Positions 9,001 to 16,561 of a DNA stretch of 64,000 nt are shown here, piece after piece (the first letter of the stretch is position 1; the number at the start of each line of letters is the position of its first letter). A model generated the notes under the pieces. It was not told the origin of the DNA, did not search any database, and worked only from the letters and a program-made list of their open reading frames with translations. Origin of the DNA: Undibacterium sp. KW1 (lineage in GTDB: Bacteria > Pseudomonadota > Gammaproteobacteria > Burkholderiales > Burkholderiaceae_D); the NCBI RefSeq assembly GCF_009937955.1, contig NZ_AP018440.1:71602-135601 (forward strand), in the 5' to 3' direction. The position numbers and the translations under genes were made by a program.

Positions 9001-11887
9001 GACAGGTAGCGAAGGCCAGAACATAGAAAAACGCTATGACAACGCCGGTCACCTCATCCAGGTCACCGACTACGCCACCGGTACGCAAACTGACTACGGC
9101 TACAACCTCAACGGCCAGCGGACCCAGGAAAAAGTCCACAGCCAGCGCGACGCCCAGGGCCAGGCCCATGACCGCGATGTGCGCAACGACTACGACGCCC
9201 TAGGCCGCCTCACCGGCTGGAGCGACGTCATCAACGGCGTCACAGAAAGCATGCAATACGACGCCGTTGGCAACCGCACCCGCGTCTATGGCAGCGGTGG
9301 TGGTGCCAGCGCCGACCACATCAGCGTCTATGATGCTGCCGACCGCCTCACCAGCACCATCACCGCCGATGGCGAAGTCAGCCTCACCTATGACGCTGCG
9401 GGCAACCGCAAGACCAGCACCGTAGGCGGCGTCACCACCACCTACGGCTACGACAACCACAACCGCGTCATCGGTGCCAGCAGCACCGATGGCACCAGCC
9501 AGCAATGGGACTACGACAACGCAGGCAACATCACCATGCATGGTGAATTCAAAAACGGCCAGGTCGTCAAACTCACCCGCAGCCGCTACGACCAGACCGG
9601 CCAGGTCCTTTGGACCCGCGTTGATGAAAACACCGGCACCCCCAAAGCCAGCATGCAAGAAACCGCCAATCAATACGACGCCGCAGGCCACCTGTTAGCC
9701 AGCAGCCTCCACATGATTGACGACAAGGTCAACAAAACCTACCAGTACCTGCACGATATCGACGCCACCGGACAAGAAAACCGCATCCGCGCCTATGGCG
9801 ACGCCAACGGCAGCAGCATCATGGTCTATAACGCCGACCACCAGCTCGTCATCGTCAACCAGGGCAAAGGCGATGGCAAAGACCGCCAAGAACTTACCAG
9901 TTACATCTATAACGCCGACAACCAGATCATCAGCAAAATCCACGATGACGGCAAACACGGTGTAGAGCGGATGGAATACCACTACACCAACGGCAACATC
10001 CAGGCCCAGACCGGGACAGATGCCGAAGGCAAAAACCAGAGCAAGATCGACACCGGCAACTACGCCCTGTTCCAGATGCTTGACGACGCCCACCCCGGTG
10101 CCGTCAGCCACTACACCATCAGGACAGGCGACACCCTGCAAGGCATCGCCAGCGCCGTGTATGGCACCAGCAGCTTGTGGTACCTCATTGCGGATGCCAA
10201 TGGATTAACTGCCGACAGCAGCCTCGTCGATGGCAGCGTTATTACCATCCCCAATACTGCACAGACGGGGCGCATCGACAGCAACCGCTTCAAGGTTTAT
10301 AACGCCAGTGAGATTGAGGGTAGCAAGATGCCTAACCTGGCGGCGCCAGGGCAGGGGAATTGCGCGACAGTCACCAAAATCATCATGATTGTCGTCGCCG
10401 TTGTTGTGGCAGCCTATTCAGCCGGAACAATGGCAGGAGTCGCAGGCAACTTCATGCAGGTTCTGGCAGGAGGGGCCAGCGTCTTGACAGGTGGCGTGGT
10501 TGGCGCAAGCAGTGTTGCAGCGTCAGTCGCTGGAGGCGTTGGGCTGACAGCAGTCACCACTGTTGGCTCTCTCGGTGCAGTCCTGACCACCGCAGGCACC
10601 GCTTTCGTTGCCGGAGCCGCAGGCTCAGTGGCCAGCCAGCTCGTAGGTAGAGCCATCAATCCCGATATGGAGTTTAGCTGGAAGCAGGTTGGCTTGGCAG
10701 GGCTTGCAGCAGGCATCACCGCAGGTGTGGGTGGTGTATTAGGTCCTGTTTCCAACACAGACGCATTCGCACGCGCCGCCAACGTTGCGGGCCGCACCAT
10801 GGCTGGTAATGCAATTACCCAAAAAATTGCAGTTGTAGCCCACTGGCAACAAGAGTTCGACTGGAAAGGTGTGGCAGCCGCAGGTATAGGTAGCGTAGCC
10901 AGTTCTGCTGCCAATGGCATCATGGGCGACAAACTCTTTAACAGCACCTTCACTGACTGGGGTGGCAAACTTGCCCGCGCCACCATCAGCAGCATCGCCT
11001 CTGGTGTCGCTGCCAATGCTTACCAGAATGGCCGTGTCGATCTGACCCAGATCGTCTTGAATTCCTTTGCCAGTTCGCTGGGCAATGGGATTGTGGAGAC
11101 GGGGATGGAGGAATTGCGCAAGAAAGATGAGGCAGAACAAAGAGAACTTCAACTTCAACACGATGAAGACATGCGCGATGCCGCGATGGCCCAAGCGTTG
11201 GGGCAGACTGCGTTGACGAATCAGAGCAAAAATACATCGCCAAATAAGGGGTACATAAATAATACAGTTTTGGAGAAGCCCTCTGAAAACAGCGGCTATA
11301 GCGGGCCAAGTATTGATAGTTTATTGAACTCAATGCCTGACATTGACGTGGCTGGTGGTGGTAGTGTCAGTATCAAAGTTAATAAATCAATCTCGTATAG
11401 TAGTGTCGATATGTTCAATGACACTGTACGCGAAGCTAAACGCGGGCCACTGGGTAGCGATGGCATATCGATTGATGAATTGGAAAAAATACTGCCTAAG
11501 CGAGGTGATGTAGCAATACTTCCTGGTAATCGAGTTCTATTTTCAGATGGCCACATGAAAATAAACAGGAGCATAGGTTATTCTAACGAAGAGAATCTTA
11601 GCACCAATGACTTACCCTTTAACGGGAAAATGGGCACTATCATCTTTGTCGACACAAACGCCAAAAAAACTTTCGATGGTCCTGTGGTTGAGCATAACGA
11701 AAATTTGCGAACCGTTCCTTCAAAAATACCAGATGCGGATACTTCACTAAGAAGGGGGCAGGAGTCGAGAACATTGAATATTCTGCCAAAGAGGAACTTG
11801 ATAATGGAGACACGCGCTACCATTACCTTGAATCTGTCGTACAAGTGCATAAAGACGGAGGGTATTCATCCCAAAATGTGCCATTGA
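2..11887 (+). CDS. giant YD-repeat (Rhs-like) toxin, 5'-truncated by the window edge, frameshifted near its 3' end
   Basis: The frame is open from base 2 with no start codon until a GTG at 767, so the gene begins upstream of the window. Over 3,960 codons are visible. Tandem YD repeats (YxYDxxGNR/NR pattern) fill about 2-6340 and again 8170-10060. A non-YD stretch lies between them (about 6350-8160). A LysM domain follows at about 10110-10255 (HYTIRTGDTLQGIA...YLIADANGL), then a Gly/Ala-rich hydrophobic pretoxin segment (10370-11050). YD proteins of this kind form shells that carry a C-terminal toxin. I do not see the usual Rhs core motif DPxGL; the Hint domain in the next reading frame would be the release site. 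The last ~40 codons before 11887 look out of frame: from the G run at 11754 good coding sense continues in the +1 phase of the next feature. Many long antisense ORFs here are by-products of the repeats. Confidence 0.93.
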   Translation, partial: LTYTYDAVNRVLSEKDALNKLTSYAYDAAGNRTALTDKNGHTTTWGFDADNRIISETDALGKVTSIEYDAVGNRVKVTDPNLNVTKYAYDALNRLAIETDALGKFTTYNYDAVGNRSKITDKNGHETTFIYDLANRLTGQVDGVGQLTSYAYDAVGNRIKTTDANKHATIFAYDANDRLISQTDALGQVTSLEYDAVGNRTKFIDGNGHATSYAYDADDRLISQTDALGNITSYELDAEGHRIKLTDANGHATSYVYDAIYRLTSEKDALNHITAYEYDAVGNRSKITDANGHATSFTYDAVDRLVSRTDALGKTAGYTYDAAGNRVSTTDENGHTVSYAYDKVNRLITQTDALGYVVAFEYDAVGNRSKMTDQNGNVTKYGYDSNNRLFTVTDALSGMTQYSYDAVGNRIKVTDANQHSNYFQYDAVNQLVASVDAEGYVVSRHYDQAGNLASLTHFANKFAVANWDGKTVISVTGNAALDQSEGYAYDAVNRQIQHTDGEGHTSSQSYDAVGNVLSVTDANGHATTMAYDAVNRMTTQTNAVGATNTLEYDAVGNRSKVTDALGNATGYAYDANNRMISSTAANGIITAFAYDGIGTMISRTEASGSSKAAKTSWAYNAANQKVSETDAMGGVTTYVNDKVGNLITKTDALGNSIVYDYDAKNRLIKQTDALEFVTQYTYDAKDNLLSTTDARHGVASNSYDANDRLISATDRNSNATTHAYDQSGNEVRQSRGGFTVEYRYNRAGQRTGLTDGNGYATNFVLDAVGNVLQSSQQIDKNGKYATTTYTYDAVNRRASEKSAEGYLTTFAYDLVNNLTSKTGHTSIAAGGAGDVAYTQSYRYDTVYQMTGMTDINGAISSFGYDELGNRVSVGQFIGTAQERHSSSSYDLLNRKVTDIDVLGKVTSYQYDAVDNLLVTTDGDRVTTNVYDAVHNLVKSTNPLGHISLFEYDANGNKIRQTVAAGLAEEQKFIYSYDAENQLVLSTNLTIGNRKTAIAYDALGNRISIAEVNGSTISEQTFHYDANHNVDSSTDNAHVKTTYVYDGAGNLISSTEAKGTAGKERTTSYSYNLDKQLTSITDPMGFSTSFVVDGRGNRVQIRDAEGHLTQQTFDISNHLLTVQTETAKFTSNNYNIAGNLVSTTTGKADGSDARTVSYGYDKKDRVISTIDGEGYQTVIGYDLFDNKLSITGGNFVATPAAPANAPTPAPVPALSDADKSALSKPSTHTAVYDKLNRLISSTDGEGNVTTYGYDARGNRTSVTEASNTRPATTTYTYDGADRVIKIVSPEGAETIYTYGEQHTTKPASETRKNRTGPAVTTTYDYDANGRLIQQTIAGVSLIKHEFDVLGNEISTTNGTQTIKHEYDVDGREIASIDNAGKRTEYTYDKNGNRNSVKDVKGNTSYFWYDADKRMVASLDAEGYLTSYQYDTANNRTGMTQYAARYTGGINLGQVPQAAQQAMDRSVVIEYDKNNHVIAQTTADHVRSEFVNDGAGNKVLDKNFVDTAVKRNTSYSYDNNGRLLSKTTADGVTASYTYDGAGRVITEQLQKAGEVIKLSRNAYDLDGHLVSTTLDPSGIAITQTQKVDDLGNVLESRDGEGRLTTMQYDAMGRLKQVKDASGTILQSFDYDINGNVTSEYGKDGHKTYTYDANNHRTSVTYDSVGKFELESGYGTSNGLTTMQYDAVGNVIQVTNAAGFKTTNYYDRDNRLIAQLDTDNVLHEFDYDAFGDKIGERMYMTRLDKSAQDPAARPVAPAGEMRLYGFEFDQMGRQVRKLYPQVIITHLGNSATSNPTASQNLERPEETARYDAAGNVIESVAVNGSHTYGYYDAVGRLIAQVDALGYLTRFDYDKSGNLLQKRMYTAAIDLSKFDPAKIPVAVGGKVAISNYVYDAANRLVEQRSPASLLMDQDSHTETSDITITRYRYDKSGNLVQKTVGAGSSVEQSEYNYYDSRNRRIASVSLGRALTLYSYDDQNRLQAKLSYVTAIPRSADLASVAANTTALLALVASNPGDKATRYTYDARGQVTSEAEAINQASASVKDAESFNIVFTSAYTKNYQYDAMGNRTLLDDNGHVTRSQYDAANRVTHIVGPDGTGSRQAYDAAGNVTHSVTGERASEAIAATNVHASLSDALSTTLNISYHLSDLRIPSYVVWDSVSHATLDGYTGKSGLTVNGTSQDGYSSVPRPAYNSTTYYRVVTQDKAGNLAYSEEIKLEMPPEVQDVKASVDLYGQVHVKARFGPGINTPTLIYGPHGATNTGVTMNATGDGYYEGILPAGLDPNTLAFRLGWANANGVAFASTEQSFEAPAKRQGSVNTLSEVVTDKGLLLKFDSQMQPLGATNISLLTAKWRVYKKGVNTDPFASTGNTLDNGQYHLVLGDTKAMNAGVEYEIVIEGVDKDGKEVIVDHMIYKMTGNTANTTVYNTVAWSAPPDGDSQVIIVKGQPVPTERIKGSAPVANDPGNPGVDDRVIAHLPLAVNSSSVGIYYTNHNEDQNQTGISSSKWMEWVPNFVNGEDKGYFVHKGYDLNLYTILPPSDSSRMATGLHFSWNDAATGGLTFANDIVMEQYGGGYKGLIEHIPLPAKAINYKVWYRDALGHEVIVDWYKANTNLTSNHQANSETVLAVETGAAITGLVMSNGRFNGGSLNVRPAAEFMDTMVVATSATGQGSGKQDIVPGVAGYYRDNRYNAMNALVGSSSDDHVWRNFGVDADGHAVETDVTVTEGGNAVSTSYAHYDALGRQDASYSDVFTATTIVGGSPVQTTQRSVTRQGYDYAGNVNSQTDATGNTSTATYDEAGRLASQTDALGHTKTFHYDAQNRLVATTDENGHTSYRHYDQSGQVDKTTDGTGLSQQYQHDAFGRTIRQIDGNANTTDLRYDQRDHVLQQGDTVFELDTWGQRIAQHDVGDATAANGHRRRTTYDEYGRVTSVTEWKQLKDQALPQAVTTYRSYDTYGNLKAEVDGNGKGTTYEYDGFARLIRRTDQAGHTTVYTYDEQGRQIKQTGSEGQNIEKRYDNAGHLIQVTDYATGTQTDYGYNLNGQRTQEKVHSQRDAQGQAHDRDVRNDYDALGRLTGWSDVINGVTESMQYDAVGNRTRVYGSGGGASADHISVYDAADRLTSTITADGEVSLTYDAAGNRKTSTVGGVTTTYGYDNHNRVIGASSTDGTSQQWDYDNAGNITMHGEFKNGQVVKLTRSRYDQTGQVLWTRVDENTGTPKASMQETANQYDAAGHLLASSLHMIDDKVNKTYQYLHDIDATGQENRIRAYGDANGSSIMVYNADHQLVIVNQGKGDGKDRQELTSYIYNADNQIISKIHDDGKHGVERMEYHYTNGNIQAQTGTDAEGKNQSKIDTGNYALFQMLDDAHPGAVSHYTIRTGDTLQGIASAVYGTSSLWYLIADANGLTADSSLVDGSVITIPNTAQTGRIDSNRFKVYNASEIEGSKMPNLAAPGQGNCATVTKIIMIVVAVVVAAYSAGTMAGVAGNFMQVLAGGASVLTGGVVGASSVAASVAGGVGLTAVTTVGSLGAVLTTAGTAFVAGAAGSVASQLVGRAINPDMEFSWKQVGLAGLAAGITAGVGGVLGPVSNTDAFARAANVAGRTMAGNAITQKIAVVAHWQQEFDWKGVAAAGIGSVASSAANGIMGDKLFNSTFTDWGGKLARATISSIASGVAANAYQNGRVDLTQIVLNSFASSLGNGIVETGMEELRKKDEAEQRELQLQHDEDMRDAAMAQALGQTALTNQSKNTSPNKGYINNTVLEKPSENSGYSGPSIDSLLNSMPDIDVAGGGSVSIKVNKSISYSSVDMFNDTVREAKRGPLGSDGISIDELEKILPKRGDVAILPGNRVLFSDGHMKINRSIGYSNEENLSTNDLPFNGKMGTIIFVDTNAKKTFDGPVVEHNENLRTVPSKIPDADTSLRRGQESRTLNILPKRNLIMETRATITLNLSYKCIKTEGIHPKMCH
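11754..11758 (+). other. G5 run where the toxin reading frame breaks
   Basis: Upstream the frame reads PDADTSLRRG. Downstream the other frame reads AGVENIEYSAKEELDNGD and runs without a stop into the Hint/toxin ORF. Adding one G (G5 to G6) joins the two frames exactly. There is no canonical X_XXY_YYZ slippery heptamer in phase, so a consensus error or a slipped-strand mutation is more likely than programmed frameshifting. Confidence 0.75.
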
Positions 11888-14124
11888 GTACCGAGATTCC
11901 ATTGCGTGAGGGCGCATACGAAGCGATGCAAATACGCTTAAAGGAAAGTCCTGACGAGATCGAGCGAATGTATATTGGCGACTATTTGAAACGAGTAGAC
12001 GCTGAAATCCAATCTGGAGACAGAGCGACTATTGAGGCAGTATTTGAGACACGTTCTGCCGAAGCCAGACGTGGCGATTATCGAAATTACGATGAGCTCA
12101 TGATGTTGGGTCGCGCCTTGCATCCAGAAAATAAATCGGGGCAGGTCGTCGATATGAAAAGCGCACTCAAGGATGTTGTAAAAATTTCTGCAATCAGCGC
12201 AGTTGCGGGCGTCTTTGTCCCGCCACCAGTTGCACGAGGAATATTGACCGCGACAAGCAGATTTGTTGGCACTTGGTGGAAGGCCGGTCTCGGTGTGGCG
12301 GTTGCCGACCAGTCAGCTGCATTTTATGCAACAAGTATCACTGGAGCTGAATTGACCTTGCAAATGGGAACAGGTGCAGTAATACCTAGTCTTGCTGGCG
12401 AGCTCGCTATGGAATTCAAAGGAGCAAAAAATGTATTGAGTGCCCAAAAGACGTTCGCAGGAACATCGGAAGAGCTTGCTGCACTCATGCTGAAAAATGA
12501 TGCCAGATTAAAAGACTTGGCAGCTTCAACACGAAGTCTGGAAAAAGAGATCGGTGTAGCTCCAGCAGCAAAAACTGAGCTGGAAATAACATCTCAAGCG
12601 TCAAATGTTGGTAATAGAAGTGTGGCGACGCCAAGTTCTTCAGCAAGTCAAACTGAGTTGCAAGCGACTAATAGCACTTTGAGAAATGAGTCAAGAGGAG
12701 CCTCAGTCGCCAAAGTAGAGCAGGAACTTGCAACAGAGTCAGGCGCTGCAAAGTCATTGAACCAGGAAGGTAATTGGGGAGCTTCGGCAATCAAAAATGA
12801 CGCAGCTCTGGCTAATTCGGAAAGACAAGTGGGAGCTAGTGCTGCCAGAAACGAAGCCGGTGCTACTAATCCAGCTAGGGAAATAGGGCAATCAGAAAGA
12901 AATCTCGGAGGAGGGCAAGCAAATATAGGTAGTGGAGCTGAGCGCGTTGAAAATGCAGCCGCAGCTCAGGCTTTAAGGAGTGATAGCGCAATTGCACGTG
13001 CAGAAACACAAGCGGCGTCTGCCGCAGATAATTTAGCTACCAGGGGAAATCTGCAGCAAATTTTAGGTACCTCAACGTCCAAAGTCTCGGGCAACCTACA
13101 AGTCACAAGACGAGCGTGCTTTGTTGCAGGCACATTGGTGCAAACAAACGCGGGCTTGAAAGCCATTGACCAGTTGACGGTTGGCGAACGTGTACTCTCC
13201 ATGAGCGAAGAGACAAGCGAGATCACTTACAAAGGTGTTGTGCGTACCATGCGCATACCTGACAAGGAGATTTACCGCATCTCAGTAAGCGGTAATAACA
13301 ATGACATAGAAGTAATTCGCGCCACAGAAAACCATCCGTTCTGGTTGGAAGGCACGGGTTGGGTACAGGCGGGCGATCTGCAAGCTGACGACAAACTGAC
13401 CACTCCAGAAGGCCAGGTTGTTGGTGTTGTCGCTGTTGAGAACGAGTCTGCTACAGAGACCGTGTATAACATTGAAGTGGCTGATTTCCATACTTACTTC
13501 GTTGGGCATTCACAGGTTCTTGTTCACAATGATGATTGTGAAATCCTAGAAGTACTCCATACTAGAGCGAAGGGTAATGTTGTATCGTTCAAATTTGATC
13601 CTAGTGGCAATGTTAAAATTGGATACGGTGCTAATGCTGAGACTGGGGTGACGCATTCTGTTTCTGCGGAGACGATGGCTGCGGCAAGGGCTAGGTCTGG
13701 GATGCAAAGCAGTACCGGTAAAACAGGTAATGTAGGGTCTTTTTCTGCTGATGCACCATATGTTCATAGATTTGATCCTACAGTACCAGGCAGACCAGAT
13801 CCTAAATTTTCATTAGACTCAATGAATTTTGAAAATCCAATCGGACATAATGCTCAAGGTTTCCCAAGGGACGCTGGAAAGTTCTGGAAACAGTGGATTG
13901 AATTGAATCCGGAATCAATTAGCAAGAATAATAGGTATTTAATTGAAAATTATGATCGACTAAAAGTTTCTCCTAGGGTCGATCAAACTTGGATACAATC
14001 ATTTCCAGAACATGGTAATTATTTGAGTGATGTCCTTATTCATCACCATGTTGATCACGGAAAATACACAATCCCTGTTCCTGGTAAAACGCATGTCGGA
14101 TCTGGTGGTCCCTGGCATTTATAA
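11845..14124 (+). CDS. C-terminal part of the YD-repeat toxin: Hint domain plus HNH/EndoVII-like nuclease
   Basis: This 759-codon frame continues the upstream giant gene after the G-run frameshift; coding sense is clear from about 11758, so the ATG at 11845 is probably internal. After a hydrophobic patch (about residues 115-165) comes a Ser/Ala/Glu/Asn-rich linker (about 210-415). A Hint (hedgehog/intein-like autoprotease) domain spans about residues 423-560: CFVAGTLVQT at its start, ENHPFWLEGTGWV in the middle and HTYFVGHSQVLVHN at its end. Hint domains release the C-terminal toxin in polymorphic toxins. The final ~190 residues end with a His-rich motif, LIHHHVDHGKYTIPVPGKTH then GSGGPWH, like the (L/W/S)HH members of the HNH/EndoVII nuclease superfamily. 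The likely target is nucleic acid, by family analogy only. The gene 15 bp downstream encodes a SUKH immunity protein, as expected for such a nuclease. Confidence 0.87.
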   Translation: MHKDGGYSSQNVPLSTEIPLREGAYEAMQIRLKESPDEIERMYIGDYLKRVDAEIQSGDRATIEAVFETRSAEARRGDYRNYDELMMLGRALHPENKSGQVVDMKSALKDVVKISAISAVAGVFVPPPVARGILTATSRFVGTWWKAGLGVAVADQSAAFYATSITGAELTLQMGTGAVIPSLAGELAMEFKGAKNVLSAQKTFAGTSEELAALMLKNDARLKDLAASTRSLEKEIGVAPAAKTELEITSQASNVGNRSVATPSSSASQTELQATNSTLRNESRGASVAKVEQELATESGAAKSLNQEGNWGASAIKNDAALANSERQVGASAARNEAGATNPAREIGQSERNLGGGQANIGSGAERVENAAAAQALRSDSAIARAETQAASAADNLATRGNLQQILGTSTSKVSGNLQVTRRACFVAGTLVQTNAGLKAIDQLTVGERVLSMSEETSEITYKGVVRTMRIPDKEIYRISVSGNNNDIEVIRATENHPFWLEGTGWVQAGDLQADDKLTTPEGQVVGVVAVENESATETVYNIEVADFHTYFVGHSQVLVHNDDCEILEVLHTRAKGNVVSFKFDPSGNVKIGYGANAETGVTHSVSAETMAAARARSGMQSSTGKTGNVGSFSADAPYVHRFDPTVPGRPDPKFSLDSMNFENPIGHNAQGFPRDAGKFWKQWIELNPESISKNNRYLIENYDRLKVSPRVDQTWIQSFPEHGNYLSDVLIHHHVDHGKYTIPVPGKTHVGSGGPWHL

Positions 14125-14138
14125 AAATGGAAGTTAAT

Positions 14139-14696
14139 ATGAAATTACTATCTATCGAAAAAATTCAAGCTGGGCTTGATAAGGAATTTTTTCCTTTAGA
14201 GCCTATGTTAAGTGGTTATCGAATAATAAGAAAAATTTTACCCGAGGATAAGGTTGCAAAGACTGAGGCAACTTTAGGGGTTAAATTTCCAAATGAATTT
14301 CGAACTATTATTTCAGAATTCGATTTTGGAATGCTTACTATTGGTCCTATTGTTTTTTGCGCAAAAGGTGATTACATCCAAGAGCTGATTGATCTAAATA
14401 CAAGCGTTTGTTGGTGGAGGGAGGGGCAAAGACCCGAAAATATGATCATGATAGGAAACTCAGATCCGTTTACTATCTTGCTTGATGTGAATTCGGGATG
14501 CGTATTTGCTATGGACCCTGAGGTTGGTTGGGAAAAATCTAAAATAATCGCAGGAAATTTTTTGGATTTTTTTCGCGGGATTGGAACGGCGATGCTTATG
14601 AGAAATGAGATAGATGATCGAAGAGGTTTGGCTCAAGGCATTTTTGAGAATGTAAAAAGTGAAGACCTTGAGTTTTGGTCTCAGTTGGCACAGTAA
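14139..14696 (+). CDS. SUKH (SMI1/KNR4) family immunity protein
   Basis: The product is 185 residues from the ATG at 14139, which is preceded by GGAAG at a good distance; an in-frame ATG at 14127 is a weaker alternative. The N-terminal half carries SMI1/KNR4-type features: KTEATLGVKFPNEFRTIIS, then a hydrophobic strand and the GNSDPFTILLDVNSG segment with WE- and acidic-rich strands. SUKH proteins bind and neutralise nuclease toxins delivered by Rhs, CDI and type VI systems. The gene lies 14 bp after the toxin stop on the same strand, so it is almost certainly the cognate immunity gene. It is noticeably AT-richer than the YD-repeat region, as is usual for exchangeable toxin/immunity cassettes. 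Transposon copies begin 43 bp after its stop. Confidence 0.85.
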   Translation: MKLLSIEKIQAGLDKEFFPLEPMLSGYRIIRKILPEDKVAKTEATLGVKFPNEFRTIISEFDFGMLTIGPIVFCAKGDYIQELIDLNTSVCWWREGQRPENMIMIGNSDPFTILLDVNSGCVFAMDPEVGWEKSKIIAGNFLDFFRGIGTAMLMRNEIDDRRGLAQGIFENVKSEDLEFWSQLAQ

Positions 14697-14738
14697 TTTG
14701 ATTGCTGCTGCCCTGTTCACCGTTCAGTTAAACCAAAT

Positions 14739-15294
14739 TGTTGCGCACGCCGCTTCCATCGTACTTCCTCCCAAATTGTCATCGCACGATTTTGGCAAGA
14801 TTGAGCCGGGATTACCCCATTCCGGTCATACGATTTTGCATGTCCAGCTTCACTTAAATCATAACGACAACCAAATTGCCGTCATATCGAATGTCGTGTA
14901 AAAGGGGGCATGTCGCCCCCCGAAAGATATGATGATATCGGCTACCCGCTAAAACGACTCATCATCATCCGACTCCCTCTGTATTGGATTGTGCTGTGAC
15001 GCTTCTTGCAGCATGATTTTTATATCATCGCCGTAAGCCTGCATCAACATGTCACGCACCTGATCAAGAAACTCAACGATGGTGTACGCGTCCTCTGGCC
15101 GAAGGTAAGTGTTGAGCTTGTGGATACGCATGCTCATGATGGCACCCGCTGCGGTTTGACCTGTTGCTTAAGCAAAGCATCGTGTGAACGCCAGTGCGGC
15201 TGCAGAAGCGCGGCATTGACATGCGACACCGTGCAAATGCGTTGATGATCGAGGCAAGCAGCAATCAGACTAGCGTAACAAAGGTTACGACATA
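14739..15294 (-). mobile_element. truncated right end of the 3.3-kb TnsB/TnsC-type transposon (copy F1)
   Basis: This 556-bp segment starts with the terminus TGTTGCGCACGCC and matches the right end of the complete copies. It stops at 15294, where another right end begins at once. The rest of F1 is not found next to the far end of the neighbouring copy, so F1 has suffered a deletion or rearrangement. It keeps the small 62-codon gene and a stub of the ATPase gene. Confidence 0.85.
14949..15137 (-). CDS. small transposon protein, 62 residues (copy F1)
   Basis: An acidic, Asp/Glu-rich protein (MSMRIHKLNTYLRPEDAY... ending DDDESF) that is the last gene of the transposon. In complete copies its ATG overlaps the ATPase stop (ATGA), so it is translationally coupled to it. 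I recognise no family. Being conserved in all four copies and coupled to the ATPase, it may be an accessory transposition protein. This copy lies in a truncated element and is probably not expressed normally. Confidence 0.55.
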   Translation of the reverse strand: MSMRIHKLNTYLRPEDAYTIVEFLDQVRDMLMQAYGDDIKIMLQEASQHNPIQRESDDDESF

Positions 15295-15504
15295 TGTTGC
15301 GCACGCCGCTTCCATCGTACTTCCTCCCAAATTGTCATCGCACGATTTTGGCAAGATTGAGCCGGGATTACCCCATTCCGGTCATACGATTTTGCATGTC
15401 CAGCTTCACTTAAATCATAACGACAACCAAATTGCCGTCATATCGAATGTCGTGTAAAAGGGGGCATGTCGCCCCCCGAAAGATATGATGATATCGGCTA
15501 CCCG

Positions 15505-15693
15505 CTAAAACGACTCATCATCATCCGACTCCCTCTGTATTGGATTGTGCTGTGACGCTTCTTGCAGCATGATTTTTATATCATCGCCGTAAGCCTGCAT
15601 CAACATGTCACGCACCTGATCAAGAAACTCAACGATGGTGTACGCGTCCTCTGGCCGAAGGTAAGTGTTGAGCTTGTGGATACGCATGCTCAT
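15505..15693 (-). CDS. small transposon protein, 62 residues (copy F2)
   Basis: Identical in sequence to the F1 and F3 copies. It overlaps the ATPase remnant by four bases (ATGA). Its function is unknown. Confidence 0.5.
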   Translation of the reverse strand: MSMRIHKLNTYLRPEDAYTIVEFLDQVRDMLMQAYGDDIKIMLQEASQHNPIQRESDDDESF

Positions 15694-16351
15694 GATGGCA
15701 CCCGCTGCGGTTTGACCTGTTGCTTAAGCAAAGCATCGTGTGAACGCCAGTGCGGCTGCAGAAGCGCGGCATTGACATGCGACACCGTGCAAATGCGTTG
15801 ATGATCGAGGCAAGCAGCAATCAGACTAGCGTAACAAAGGTTACGACATAGCCGCAAATTACCCTGCACCGCCCGCAATACGACCTGCAAGGCTGCCTCA
15901 TCGAAAGTGTTGGCACCCAAACCAACAGCAGCCAGCTCGGTGACGACAAATTTGGTCAAGTCATCGTCATGCAACGGCAACACCTGCCTGGAATAACTGA
16001 TCCGGCTCTTGATGTCTTCATTACACGTCATTGACAAACGAAACATCAACTCAGGATGCCCCAGCAACACCAGATTGTGCTTTTTAGGGAAACGCTCAAA
16101 CAACAAGCGCAATTTACGTAAAATGCCCACATCCAGCAAGTGCGCCTCATCGATCACGATATACAGCGTTTTTTGCGATTGTACATGACGGTAAGCCGCT
16201 TGTATCAGCTCTTTTTCAATGTCTTTCATTGGCGCATTCACCTGCAACGACTCCGCCAATTGCTTCAAGATAGGCTGATAAGTATGCATCGTCTGGCTAA
16301 AAGACACCACCACCGTATCGCGCTCCTTACCCAAGTGTTCCAGATGTTCGC
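15690..16351 (-). pseudogene. TnsC/TniB-like ATPase, C-terminal part, interrupted by F3
   Basis: The C-terminal ~220 residues of the transposon ATPase, including the Walker B segment VIDEAH. The reading frame is cut at the F3 insertion. The N-terminal piece with the Walker A motif lies at 19694-19859. The copy is inactive unless F3 excises precisely. Confidence 0.85.
16347..16351. repeat. target-site duplication TTCGC, one side of copy F3
   Basis: TTCGC occurs directly before the F3 terminus at 16352 and again at 19689-19693 directly after its other terminus. Uninterrupted elements have one TTCGC in this place. A 5-bp duplication is typical of the Tn7, Tn5053 and Mu type of DDE transposition. 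Confidence 0.92.
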
Positions 16352-16561
16352 TGTTGCGCACGCCGCTTCCATCGTACTTCCTCCCAAATTGTCATCGCAC
16401 GATTTTGGCAAGATTGAGCCGGGATTACCCCATTCCGGTCATACGATTTTGCATGTCCAGCTTCACTTAAATCATAACGACAACCAAATTGCCGTCATAT
16501 CGAATGTCGTGTAAAAGGGGGCATGTCGCCCCCCGAAAGATATGATGATATCGGCTACCCG

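Noticed and set aside
305..10141. Long antisense ORFs across the YD-repeat gene (for example 305-1336, 3656-4816, 7739-9169)
   Set aside because: They mirror the codon periodicity of the YD repeats (GIV/DAV patterns) and have no start signals or protein-family sense.
11754..11758. Programmed ribosomal frameshift in the giant toxin
   Set aside because: The run is not in a canonical slippery heptamer phase, and several similar one-base losses elsewhere favour an error or slippage.
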